Below, piece after piece: positions 1 through 8,902 of a stretch of 16,360 bases of DNA. The position numbers and the translations under genes were made by a program. This stretch comes from Deltaproteobacteria bacterium (GTDB taxonomy: Bacteria; Desulfobacterota; Desulfobacteria; Desulfobacterales; SURF-15), in contig JAHEHB010000071.1 in NCBI GenBank assembly GCA_024644775.1, forward strand, positions 1 to 16,360, in the 5' to 3' direction. Position 1 is the first letter of the stretch. The number at the start of each line of letters is the position of its first letter. The notes under the pieces were generated by a model, which was not told where the DNA came from, searched no databases, and was given only the letters and a program-made list of their open reading frames with translations.

Positions 1-2082
<2,082 letters not shown>

Positions 2083-2108
2083 ATTTTTTGCAATGCCTAA
2101 ATAGTATT

Positions 2109-2657
2109 TTACTTCGGGGTTTCCCCGAGTTCTTCAATGGTTATCGCCTCATTTGTATAAATACAGATGGAAGCGGCAATCTTCATGGCCTCTTCCACGA
2201 TACGCCGGGCGTCCAGTTCGGTATATTTCATTAAAGCGGTAGCCGCAGCTCGCGCACTGACACTGCCGGAGCCGATGCCGATGATCTCCTCGTCCGGTTC
2301 GATCACATCGCCATTTCCCGATATAAGAAACATTCGGCTGGAATCCGCAGTGATCATCAAAGCCTCGAGACGCCTCAAATACCGATCGGTTCGCCAATCT
2401 TTGGCTAACTCAACGGCCGAACGCGTCAAGTTTCCGTTGTAACGCTCAAGCTTTGATTCAAATCGATCAAATAGATTCAACGCATCTGCCGTTGCCCCGG
2501 CGAATCCCACAACGATTTTGTCATTATAAAGCTTTCTTACTTTCACCGCATGGTGCTTTAACACGCTGTCGTTTTGCGTCACCTGTCCGTCGCCGGCGAC
2601 CGCAAGTTTTTCGTTTCGCCGAACCGCAAGTATGGTCGTTGCCTTAAACGTCATCAT
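2109..2657 (-). CDS. hslV: ATP-dependent protease peptidase subunit HslV (ClpQ)
   Basis: Proteasome-beta-like threonine peptidase that forms a double hexamer capped by HslU. After a short leader (MMTFKA) comes TTILAVRR, which aligns with the mature start TTIVSVRR of the E. coli enzyme. The catalytic nucleophile is therefore Thr7 of the precursor and needs removal of six residues. Asp23 (in GDGQ) and Lys39 match the conserved active-site Asp17 and Lys33. The FAGATADA and [14 protein letters not shown] motifs are present. There are two consecutive ATG codons (2657 and 2654); the first is kept, with GAGAG upstream, but either is possible. It lies 26 nt after xerC. The order xerC-hslV-hslU is widely conserved, including as codV-clpQ-clpY in Bacillus. 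Confidence 0.97.
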   Translation of the reverse strand: MMTFKATTILAVRRNEKLAVAGDGQVTQNDSVLKHHAVKVRKLYNDKIVVGFAGATADALNLFDRFESKLERYNGNLTRSAVELAKDWRTDRYLRRLEALMITADSSRMFLISGNGDVIEPDEEIIGIGSGSVSARAAATALMKYTELDARRIVEEAMKIAASICIYTNEAITIEELGETPK

Positions 2658-2683
2658 TTACTCTCTAAAAATCCGGATCCCGC

Positions 2684-3625
2684 CTATTTTCTGGGATGGG
2701 CTTTATCGTATGCCGCCATGAGACGGTCCACACTAACATGAGTGTATTTTTGGGTCGTTGACAAGCTGCTATGGCCCAAAAGTTCTTGTATAACTTTTAA
2801 ATCTGCACCGGCATCCAGCATATGGGTCGCAAATGAGTGGCGTATCACATGCGGTGACATCGGTGACAGCAACCCACTGGTTTCGGCCTTTTTTTTAAGA
2901 ATACGGGCAATGGATCGTGTGGTCAACCGCCCGTAATTTTTATTCAAGAAAAGAGGACCGTTACGATCGGGTGAAAATTTCTCTCCAGCCTCCCGTTGTA
3001 AACGTTTCCGGTAAGCGGATATTGCATCCAGCGCCTTCCGTCCGATGGGAACCAGTCGCTCCTTGTTTCCCTTGCCCAAAACACGAACAAGGCCTTTTCT
3101 AAAATCGACGTCAACGACGTTGAGCCCCGAAAGCTCAGATACCCGGATACCGGTGGAATATAAGGTTTCCAGGATCGATTGATTTCTTCGATTCAAAAGA
3201 GTGTCGGATTCAACGGATTCCAGCAGCCGAAACATACCATCCACGGATACATAGCTGGGTATCTTTTTTTCCTGTTTCGGAGTTAAAACCATATCCGCCG
3301 GATTATCGGTTATGAGTCCCTGTTTCATCAGATATCTAAGAAATGAGCGAAGCGCCGATAGTTTGCGTGCAATGGTAATTTTTTTGTTTTTCTTGTGCAG
3401 AAACCCCAAGTATTCTCTGATTACCAAGGAGTTGATCCTGTTCCATGTGATTCTATTGTTTCTGAATTCTGCTTTTGTTCCGAATGATCGCTTCTGCTGA
3501 ATATAACGAACGAACGCTTCCAGATCATTTCGATAGGCGCGGCAGGTATGTACCGAATATCCTTTCTCTGACATAAGGGATTCGAGGAATTGGGATATCA
3601 CGTGTGTTATATCAGGGGGTATCAT
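2684..3625 (-). CDS. xerC: Tyrosine recombinase XerC
   Basis: Site-specific recombinase that, with XerD, resolves chromosome dimers at dif. With the start chosen here it has 313 residues. The N-terminal SAM-like core-binding domain spans about 5-105 and the catalytic domain about 120-305. All catalytic residues are visible: Arg161 (TGIRVSEL), Lys185 (LGKGNKERLVP), His259 and Arg262 (HVIRHSFATH), His285 (LLGHSSLSTTQ) and nucleophile Tyr294 (KYTHV). The open frame extends six codons upstream to a GTG at 3643. The ATG at 3625 overlaps the stop of the preceding gene as ATGA, a classic coupling arrangement, and is preferred. XerC is chosen over XerD because of linkage to hslVU; sequence alone does not separate them fully. 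Confidence 0.93.
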   Translation of the reverse strand: MIPPDITHVISQFLESLMSEKGYSVHTCRAYRNDLEAFVRYIQQKRSFGTKAEFRNNRITWNRINSLVIREYLGFLHKKNKKITIARKLSALRSFLRYLMKQGLITDNPADMVLTPKQEKKIPSYVSVDGMFRLLESVESDTLLNRRNQSILETLYSTGIRVSELSGLNVVDVDFRKGLVRVLGKGNKERLVPIGRKALDAISAYRKRLQREAGEKFSPDRNGPLFLNKNYGRLTTRSIARILKKKAETSGLLSPMSPHVIRHSFATHMLDAGADLKVIQELLGHSSLSTTQKYTHVSVDRLMAAYDKAHPRK

Positions 3626-4194
3626 CCGATATCCATTAAGCACTCAAGCTCGTGCCACGTTTCAACTTCTATAAAGGAATGCGGTTTTCGATTCCAGGGT
3701 TGTTTAAACAATATGGGGGTGATGCCGGCAGCTTGCACCGAATAACACGTTTCCAGCCTATCCTCCACAAAGTAATCAACGGCTTTTTCCTGTAATACAA
3801 TTATTTTGCCCTCATAAGAGCCGGTGGCAACGATTTCAAAGTCCAGCGGATCCAAGGGTAACGTTCTGCGCAACCACTCATGAATCGGACCCGGATGGGG
3901 GCGGGCGGTTACAAACCGCACGGGGCTGTGATACCGACCCAATTTGGCCAAAACCTCGGGTGCACCGATAATGGGTTTTAAGCTCGCTGTATATCGACCA
4001 TCCTGTATCCGTTCAACAATTGCTGTGATAACGGCCTCGTCAAGATCAAGGCATTCGTTTAAATCATACGCCGTAAAATCCTCATACCGGATTTTATTAA
4101 TTCGGTAATGGTCCCTGGCAATATCCAGAAACAACTGCATCGTGTCGGCAATAACACTGTCAATATCAAATGCAACAGCAGCAGGATTGATCAT
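3622..4194 (-). CDS. HAD-superfamily hydrolase, 5'-nucleotidase/deoxyribonucleotidase-like
   Basis: A 190-residue HAD phosphohydrolase. Motif I is FDIDSVIAD with the nucleophile Asp10 and general acid Asp12. Val replaces the usual Thr two positions after Asp12, as in the 5'(3')-deoxyribonucleotidase branch. Motif II is FVTARP with Thr96, a Lys (130 or 137) could serve as motif III, and YFVEDRLE with Glu144-Asp145 is the metal-binding motif IV. The small helical insert at about 20-85 fits a C1 cap. The substrate is unknown; nucleoside monophosphate dephosphorylation is inferred from the family. It starts 7 nt after the Rho_N gene and overlaps xerC by 4 nt (ATGA), so it belongs to this operon. 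No strong ribosome binding site is visible, which fits coupled translation. Confidence 0.82.
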   Translation of the reverse strand: MINPAAVAFDIDSVIADTMQLFLDIARDHYRINKIRYEDFTAYDLNECLDLDEAVITAIVERIQDGRYTASLKPIIGAPEVLAKLGRYHSPVRFVTARPHPGPIHEWLRRTLPLDPLDFEIVATGSYEGKIIVLQEKAVDYFVEDRLETCYSVQAAGITPILFKQPWNRKPHSFIEVETWHELECLMDIG

Positions 4195-4201
4195 ATTATC
4201 A

Positions 4202-4531
4202 CTAAGCTGCAGCTCTGCGTGTCTTTTTTTTCAATCGTGATATGCGACGCCGGCAAATCGTGGCCGTTTTCTTATCTTTGGTGTTTGCGGCGGTTTCCTG
4301 TTTCTCTTTCAGCAGTTTTATCTTTTTTTTAATTTCTCGAACGGAAGCATCCGCTTTTTTTACTTTTTCTTCTTTAATTCCCCGAACTACTTTAATTGCG
4401 GCGATGAGCTCTGGTTTGTTCATACCGTGAACACCGGCAATATTGGGGATTTCCTTTGCAGCTTCCCGCAATTCCGTTGCTGTCATCTTGTCGAGCGGTT
4501 TTTCTTTGCCGCCCTTTTCTTTACTCGCCAT
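4202..4531 (-). CDS. Small Rho N-terminal (SAP-like) domain protein with basic tail
   Basis: A 109-residue protein (112 if started at the ATG at 4540). Residues about 12-50, with MTATELREAAKEI and a following GMNKPELIAAI helix, resemble the Rho_N helical domain that forms the N-terminus of transcription terminator Rho. The rest is a highly charged, Lys/Arg-rich helix, probably a coiled coil, ending in RRRISRLKKKTRRAAA. No RNA-binding cold-shock or ATPase domain of Rho is present, so it is not Rho itself. Nucleic-acid binding is inferred; function is unknown. Start choice: the GGAG at 4543-4546 is only 2 nt from the first ATG but 11 nt from the ATG at 4531. It is the first gene after a 242-bp non-coding gap with a candidate promoter and lies 7 nt before the nucleotidase gene. 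Confidence 0.8.
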   Translation of the reverse strand: MASKEKGGKEKPLDKMTATELREAAKEIPNIAGVHGMNKPELIAAIKVVRGIKEEKVKKADASVREIKKKIKLLKEKQETAANTKDKKTATICRRRISRLKKKTRRAAA

Positions 4532-4572
4532 ATCCTTCATTTCTCCTTTCCAAGCCTTATGGGAAAAGCAGA

Positions 4573-4599
4573 AGCGGAGGCTATCAAAAAGCCCCCGCT
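4573..4599 (-). other. Leader hairpin upstream of the Rho_N gene
   Basis: An inverted repeat with 10-bp arms (AGCGGGGGCT and AGCCTCCGCT on the minus strand) and a 7-nt loop. It is fully paired in minus-strand RNA with one G-U pair, whereas plus-strand RNA would have an A-C mismatch, so it fits a minus-strand transcript. It is followed by TCTGCTTTTCCC rather than a clean U tract, so it is a poor intrinsic terminator. It lies about 27 nt before the ribosome binding site of the Rho_N gene and downstream of the candidate promoter. It may act on the leader or on read-through from the slipin gene. Confidence 0.5.
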
Positions 4600-4623
4600 C
4601 ATTTATGAGTCGTATCAGTTACG

Positions 4624-4652
4624 CTTGTACGCTCAAGTGCCTGAATCGTCAA
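4624..4652 (-). promoter_or_regulatory. Candidate sigma70 promoter for the Rho_N-nucleotidase-xerC-hslVU run
   Basis: On the minus strand, TTGACG (4652-4647) and TACAAG (4629-4624) are separated by exactly 17 nt. The -35 box matches 5 of 6 consensus positions and the -10 box 4 of 6. Transcription would begin near 4617, giving a leader of about 85 nt that includes the hairpin at 4573-4599. This is the best-spaced pair in the gap but remains a prediction. Confidence 0.35.
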
Positions 4653-4782
4653 CGCGCATTGTCTGCGTGTTCCCTCACGCAGAATTTATTTAAATAAACC
4701 GATTATACTAATAATGTCAATAGTAGATGACTAATCTTGTCAGTGAATCACCGATATCGTTTTCGAATCACGATACCGGGTC

Positions 4783-5547
4783 TTATTCGGTCGGTGTTTT
4801 TTCTTTTTCGAACGCCATTAACAGGGGCCGGAAGAGATCCATTGGAAACGGTAAAATGGTATTGGTATTGCTCTCAGCCGACATCTCGCGCATGGTCTGC
4901 AGATAACGTAGCTGAAGCGCCACCGGTCGCTCTTGGATAATTTCGGCAGCATCCGCCAATTTTTCCGCCGCTTGATATTCTCCTTCAGCGTTAATAACCT
5001 TTGCCCGACGTTCCCGCTCTGCTTCGGCTTGTTTGGCCATGGCCCGTTGCATCTCTGAAGGCAAATCAATATGTTTCAGTTCCACGGTGGCGACCTTTAT
5101 ACCCCAAGGATCGGTATGAATATCGAGAATCTCCTGCAACTGGGAATTTATTTTATCTCTCTCGGCCAGCAGTTCGTCCAGCTCTGCCTGACCGCATACA
5201 CTCCGCAACGTTGTTTGGGCAAGCTGAGACATGGCATATTGATAGTTTTCAACCTCAATGACCGCCTTAACCGGTTCGATGACCCTAAAATAGATGACGG
5301 CATTTACCTTGACCGATACGTTGTCCCGCGTAATGACATCCTGCGGATCCACATCCAAGGCCACAAGGCGAAGACTCACCTTCACCATCTTATCCACAAG
5401 GGGAATCAGAATGATAAGACCGGGACCCTTGGCTTTTAGCACACGACCCAATCGAAATATCACCCCACGCTCGTATTCGTTCAATACGCGAATCGCTGAG
5501 GACAGAAAAAGAACAACCAATACAATGACAGTAATGATGGTAATCAT
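4783..5547 (-). CDS. SPFH-domain slipin (stomatin-like protein)
   Basis: A 254-residue stomatin/prohibitin-family membrane scaffold. Residues 1-20 form one hydrophobic segment. The SPFH domain runs from about 20 to 190, with the characteristic [13 protein letters not shown] and GPGLIILIP near the start. Next come [23 protein letters not shown] and an Ala/Glu-rich coiled coil ([20 protein letters not shown]) at about 175-205. The C-terminus keeps the conserved [11 protein letters not shown] motif. Slipins pair with long-form NfeD proteases, which cut the slipin C-terminus in Pyrococcus; here nfeD lies directly upstream, supporting the same partnership in the inner membrane. AAGGAG sits 6 nt before the ATG. 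The 112-nt gap to nfeD is almost entirely the 103-bp repeat. Confidence 0.93.
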   Translation of the reverse strand: MITIITVIVLVVLFLSSAIRVLNEYERGVIFRLGRVLKAKGPGLIILIPLVDKMVKVSLRLVALDVDPQDVITRDNVSVKVNAVIYFRVIEPVKAVIEVENYQYAMSQLAQTTLRSVCGQAELDELLAERDKINSQLQEILDIHTDPWGIKVATVELKHIDLPSEMQRAMAKQAEAERERRAKVINAEGEYQAAEKLADAAEIIQERPVALQLRYLQTMREMSAESNTNTILPFPMDLFRPLLMAFEKEKTPTE

Positions 5548-5561
5548 AGGCGTCTCCTTTT

Positions 5562-5664
5562 TTTATTAAAAATCGAAAACCTTATCACTGATGGTAAAGG
5601 TTACCATGCCTATCACCCCTCCGGGATGGACCGAAGCCGGACTCTCTGGACCCGGATCTTTACT
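5562..5664 (+). repeat. 103-bp dispersed repeat, copy A
   Basis: Matches the reverse complement of 8903-9005 over 103 bp, with 8 substitutions by my count and no gaps. It contains a 7+3+7 palindrome at 5591-5607 centred on GGTAAAGGTTACC. A GC-rich hairpin has outer arms CCGGG (5621-5625) and CCCGG (5651-5655). The ends are weakly inverted (ATTAAAAATCG against AGTAAAGATCC). On the minus strand AACCTT, a 13-nt loop, AAGGTT and then TTCGATTTTT face slipin and could act as a weak terminator. The element starts at the nfeD stop codon and ends just before the slipin ribosome binding site. No protein is encoded. Confidence 0.9.
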
Positions 5665-6952
5665 CATCCACCGGTTCGACTTCAAGAACCAGATTTTCAA
5701 GTTTCGTAACCCGAACCCTGGCACCTTCAGCGATAGGTTCTTTGGACATCGCGTGCCACAACTCGCCATGGATCAGTATTTTTCCATCGGGCATCGTCGC
5801 CTGCTTTACGACGCCAATTTCTCCAACAATACCGGCCGCACCGGTTCTGGGAGTGGTTACTTGCGATTTAAACACGAGACTGGCAACCAAAACAAAAAAA
5901 CCCGAAACCAGTGTTAGTGTCGGAATCAAAACCCGCCAGGAAATCCTCATCCCGGGGATACCGCTATCAAAAAGCATCAGCGAGCCCAACAAAAGCGAGA
6001 TAATGCCCGCCACACTCAACAGCCCGTAGCTTGTGATCTTCATTTCCATGATGAATAACACAATGGCAAGAATGATAAGCAGAAATCCAGCGTAGTTGAC
6101 CGGTAGCGTCTGCAACGCAAAAAAGGCTAAGATCAATGAAATCCCACCGAGAACGCCTGGGAAAATGGCGCCGGGATGCGAAAATTCAAAATAGAGTCCA
6201 GCCAGCCCGATGAGCAGCAAAATATAGGCAATATTGGGGTTGCTAATGGTCTTGAGCACCTTTGTTCGAAAGGTTTCCTCCAACCTGATTTGCTCTATAT
6301 TCGAAAGATCAAGGGAACCCTTCCCCTCCACTTCTCGACCGTTCATCTGTCGGATCAGATCATTGATGTCTTCTGCCACAATATCGATGATATTTTCCTT
6401 TAGTGCCTCATATTCCGTGACAGAGACGCTTTCCCGCACCGCTCGTTCCGCCCATGTAATGTTTCTACCCCGTTTTTTTGCAATACCTTTGGTAAAGGCC
6501 ACCATATCGTTAATGATCTTTTTGGACATGGTCTTGTCGATTTGTTTTCCACCAAGACCAACGGGACTGGCAGCCCCGATGTTCGTTCCAGGCGCCATGG
6601 CAGCAATATCTGCAGCCATGGTGATCATCACCCCCGCAGAAGCCGCCCGTGCGCCGCTGGGTGACACATATACCGCAACCGGCACTTTACTACTGTAAAT
6701 GGCCATCACGATTTGGCGCATGGACTCGGCGAGTCCCCCGGGTGTATCGAGTTCAATGATAATGCAGGCGGCGTTTTTATCGGATGCTTTGTTGATTCCG
6801 GTTTTAATGAAATCCATCGTCCCGGGACTGATGGCACCCGTAACGTTGATGACATAAACCTCCCGGCTCTCTGCCTGAATTGTGCAGGGAGCGTTTAAAG
6901 AGCCGCACACGAATACCATAACATTTAACAAAACAATAAAAAATTTCTTCAT
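5660..6952 (-). CDS. nfeD: Long-form NfeD membrane-bound serine protease
   Basis: Inner-membrane ClpP-class protease fused to an NfeD OB-fold domain, acting with slipin in membrane quality control. A signal-type N-terminus (MKKFFIVLLNVMVFVCG) precedes the protease domain at about 30-230. ELDTPGG is at 67-73 and the nucleophile Ser105 lies in GARAASAG. Lys145, in KKIIND, is the probable general base of the Ser-Lys dyad. Several membrane segments span about 240-370 and the soluble NfeD domain about 375-430. The longest frame begins at a TTG (6964) inside the preceding gene. The ATG at 6952 is preferred: it follows that gene's stop by 4 nt and opens a better signal peptide (430 residues). The TAA stop lies inside repeat copy A. 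Confidence 0.92.
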   Translation of the reverse strand: MKKFFIVLLNVMVFVCGSLNAPCTIQAESREVYVINVTGAISPGTMDFIKTGINKASDKNAACIIIELDTPGGLAESMRQIVMAIYSSKVPVAVYVSPSGARAASAGVMITMAADIAAMAPGTNIGAASPVGLGGKQIDKTMSKKIINDMVAFTKGIAKKRGRNITWAERAVRESVSVTEYEALKENIIDIVAEDINDLIRQMNGREVEGKGSLDLSNIEQIRLEETFRTKVLKTISNPNIAYILLLIGLAGLYFEFSHPGAIFPGVLGGISLILAFFALQTLPVNYAGFLLIILAIVLFIMEMKITSYGLLSVAGIISLLLGSLMLFDSGIPGMRISWRVLIPTLTLVSGFFVLVASLVFKSQVTTPRTGAAGIVGEIGVVKQATMPDGKILIHGELWHAMSKEPIAEGARVRVTKLENLVLEVEPVDE

Positions 6953-6956
6953 GGGC

Positions 6957-7679
6957 TTATCCAAAATCGATTCCCATCGCTGTCATAAGCTCCTTCATAT
7001 CCTCCCAGACCGCTCGTTTTTTTTCGGGATTTCGAAGAAGATAGGCAGGATGGTAAGTTGGCAAAACCTTTATTCCTCTATAGTTATGAAATTTTCCTCT
7101 GAGCGCCGATATCGGTTGTTCCGTTTGAAGAAGGCTCTGAGCCGCGATTGTTCCCAACGCACAGATAAACTTGGGGTGAATGGCTTGAATTTGACGGTGT
7201 AAAAATGGGTAACATGTCTGAATCTCATCGGTCTTCGGGTTTCGATTATTCGGCGGTCGGCACTTGACGATATTGGAAATGTACACACGCTCTCTGGTCC
7301 GTTGAATCGCCTGTATGATTTTTGTCAAAAGCTGACCGGCTGCCCCCACAAAAGGTTCCCCCTGTATATCTTCATCGTAACCGGGGCCTTCGCCGATAAA
7401 GACAAGCGATGCCCGGGGATTGCCGGTACCGAAAACGATATTTCGACGGTGCTGAGACAGCCTGCACCGATGACAATCACCAAGGTCTTTTCGTATCTCC
7501 GCAAGCGATTCGGGATGATCTGCTCGTATCCTTCCCCAGCGTGATACAATGTCCATGCTCTGTTTTGAACAGTCAAAACCCTTGCACCCCATCTCGGAGA
7601 GCAATCGAAAACCGCTTTGTATCTGATCGATGGTTTCCAGTATCTTTTTTGTATGACCGTTTTTTATAATCGATTCCAT
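6957..7679 (-). CDS. Uracil-DNA glycosylase, family 4 (iron-sulfur)
   Basis: Removes uracil from DNA as the first step of base-excision repair. The 240 residues show the family 4 pattern: iron-sulfur ligands Cys69 and Cys72 (CHRC), Cys140 (NIVKCRPPNNR) and Cys156 (TCYPFL). Motif A is GEGPGYDED at 96-104 and motif B is HPAYLL from His210. GEPFVGAAGQLL at 107-118 is typical. About 60 residues precede the first cysteine pair, a low-conservation extension seen in other members. Family 5 is less likely because those enzymes lack this acidic residue arrangement in motif A. It starts 5 nt after the coaBC stop with AAGGA close to the ATG, and ends 4 nt before nfeD. Confidence 0.93.
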   Translation of the reverse strand: MESIIKNGHTKKILETIDQIQSGFRLLSEMGCKGFDCSKQSMDIVSRWGRIRADHPESLAEIRKDLGDCHRCRLSQHRRNIVFGTGNPRASLVFIGEGPGYDEDIQGEPFVGAAGQLLTKIIQAIQRTRERVYISNIVKCRPPNNRNPKTDEIQTCYPFLHRQIQAIHPKFICALGTIAAQSLLQTEQPISALRGKFHNYRGIKVLPTYHPAYLLRNPEKKRAVWEDMKELMTAMGIDFG

Positions 7680-7684
7680 GTTCC

Positions 7685-8899
7685 TTATGCCGCACTCTGC
7701 TGCGGGTTCAGAAACCGCTCGATGATGCGGTTCAAAAGAAGGTGCGCCAAACGCTCTTTTTTCATGGATGGCAGTGACTCTTTCGCCCCGTCTCTGTAAA
7801 ACAATGTGACCGTATTTGTTTCCGATTGGAAGCCGGAATTTTCTGTACCAATAAGGTTTCCTACGATCATATCGAGATTTTTTTCAGATAGTTTTAATGT
7901 TGCGTTCTTTTCCAGCGTTTCGGTCTCAGCTGCAAAACCCACCAAAACCGTGTCTTTCTTTCGGCGTCCCAGCTCCTTTAAGATGTCCTCTGTTTTCTCA
8001 AAGCGTATCGCCCATTGTTTCTGGTGTTTTTTGATTTTTCGCTGGGAGGTTTCAATGGGGCGATAATCAGAAACAGCGGCAGCTTTCACAATAACGTCAA
8101 CTTTATTCATGTGTTCGAATACGGATTGGGCCATTTCTGCTGCGGTTTGAACTCGAATGACGGTAACATCTATTGGATCCGGCAATACAGTGGGTCCGGT
8201 AATCAGAGTCACGGTCGCTCCCCGGGAAACCGCCGCTTTTGCCAGAGCATAACCCATTTTTCCGGAAGACGGATTACTGATAAATCGAACAGGATCCAAC
8301 GGTTCCATGGTAGGACCGGCTGTGACCAGAACATGTTTCCCACATAAATCCTTTGAAGAGGCGCACACGATGATTTTTTCAAAAATGGTTACCGGCTCGG
8401 GCAATCGTCCAGGTCCAACCGTACCACAGGCAAGAGCGCCGGATCCAGGCTCAAGCAGAATGTAACCGTCATTCTTTAGCGCGGTCAAATTCCGCTGCAC
8501 CACTTTGTTTTCATACATGCGGGTGTTCATGGAAGGACAAAGAATTATCGGACAAGTAACTGCGAGCATAAACGTGCTCAACGCATCATCTGCCAATCCG
8601 TTTGCCAGTTTACCGATGATATTTGCTGTGGCCGGCGCAATAACCACGGCATCTGCGGTTTCTGCCCATTGGATATGTCGAATGCTGGCATTCTCGGTCT
8701 TTTCAAATAGATCTGTACAGACAGAAAGGCCGGATAACGCTTCAAAGGAAAGGGGGCCGACAAACCATTGAGCGTTTTGTGTCATGATTACCCGTACATC
8801 TGCACCTTCTTTCTTGAGCAATCTTAGCAACTCAACGCTCTTGTAGGCTGCAATTCCACCGCACACTCCCAGGATGATTTGTTTGTCTCGAAGTCTCAT
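7685..8899 (-). CDS. coaBC: Bifunctional phosphopantothenoylcysteine decarboxylase / phosphopantothenate-cysteine ligase
   Basis: Catalyses two steps of coenzyme A synthesis: CTP-dependent coupling of cysteine to 4'-phosphopantothenate and FMN-dependent decarboxylation. The N-terminal CoaC domain (about 1-180) has GGIAAYK at 14-20, the catalytic His75 (IRHIQWAE), PATANIIGKLANG at 89-101, PSMNTRMY at 122-129 and the flap Cys158 (GALACG). The CoaB domain follows from about 187 with TAGPTMEPLDPVRFISN, SSGKMG and KAAAVSDYRP at 272-281. The longest frame starts at a GTG at 8941 inside repeat copy B and adds 14 residues unlike the family. The ATG at 8899 opens directly into the conserved core (404 residues) and is chosen. 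That ATG has no clear Shine-Dalgarno because the repeat ends 3 nt upstream. Confidence 0.95.
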   Translation of the reverse strand: MRLRDKQIILGVCGGIAAYKSVELLRLLKKEGADVRVIMTQNAQWFVGPLSFEALSGLSVCTDLFEKTENASIRHIQWAETADAVVIAPATANIIGKLANGLADDALSTFMLAVTCPIILCPSMNTRMYENKVVQRNLTALKNDGYILLEPGSGALACGTVGPGRLPEPVTIFEKIIVCASSKDLCGKHVLVTAGPTMEPLDPVRFISNPSSGKMGYALAKAAVSRGATVTLITGPTVLPDPIDVTVIRVQTAAEMAQSVFEHMNKVDVIVKAAAVSDYRPIETSQRKIKKHQKQWAIRFEKTEDILKELGRRKKDTVLVGFAAETETLEKNATLKLSEKNLDMIVGNLIGTENSGFQSETNTVTLFYRDGAKESLPSMKKERLAHLLLNRIIERFLNPQQSAA

Positions 8900-8902
8900 A
8901 TA

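Larger units (their letters stand above)
4541..4782. other. 242-bp non-coding gap between the slipin and Rho_N genes
   Basis: No convincing gene is seen. Besides the entries at 4573-4599 and 4624-4652 it holds three structures. First, an 8-bp perfect hairpin at 4662-4683 (TCTGCGTG, loop TTCCCT, CACGCAGA), followed on the plus strand by an AT-rich run. Second, a perfect 14-bp palindrome TTTATTTAAATAAA at 4685-4698. Third, a 10-bp hairpin at 4751-4779 just after the slipin stop, fully paired (one G-U) only in minus-strand RNA and without a U tract. Perfect TTGACA (4720-4715) and TATAAT (4707-4702) hexamers occur on the minus strand only 7 nt apart, too close to act as one promoter. Confidence 0.6.

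Noticed and set aside
4702..4720. Perfect TTGACA and TATAAT hexamers on the minus strand
   Set aside because: They are only 7 nt apart, so they cannot form one sigma70 promoter; each has only a poor partner at normal spacing.
5071..5439. Plus-strand open frame of 122 codons
   Set aside because: Antisense to the slipin SPFH domain; no ribosome binding site or recognisable motif.
5591..5917. Plus-strand open frame of 108 codons across repeat copy A and the nfeD end
   Set aside because: It is antisense to nfeD, uses repeat sequence as its start and has no family-like content.
6234..6698. Plus-strand open frame of 154 codons
   Set aside because: Antisense to the nfeD protease domain; composition is that of a shadow frame.
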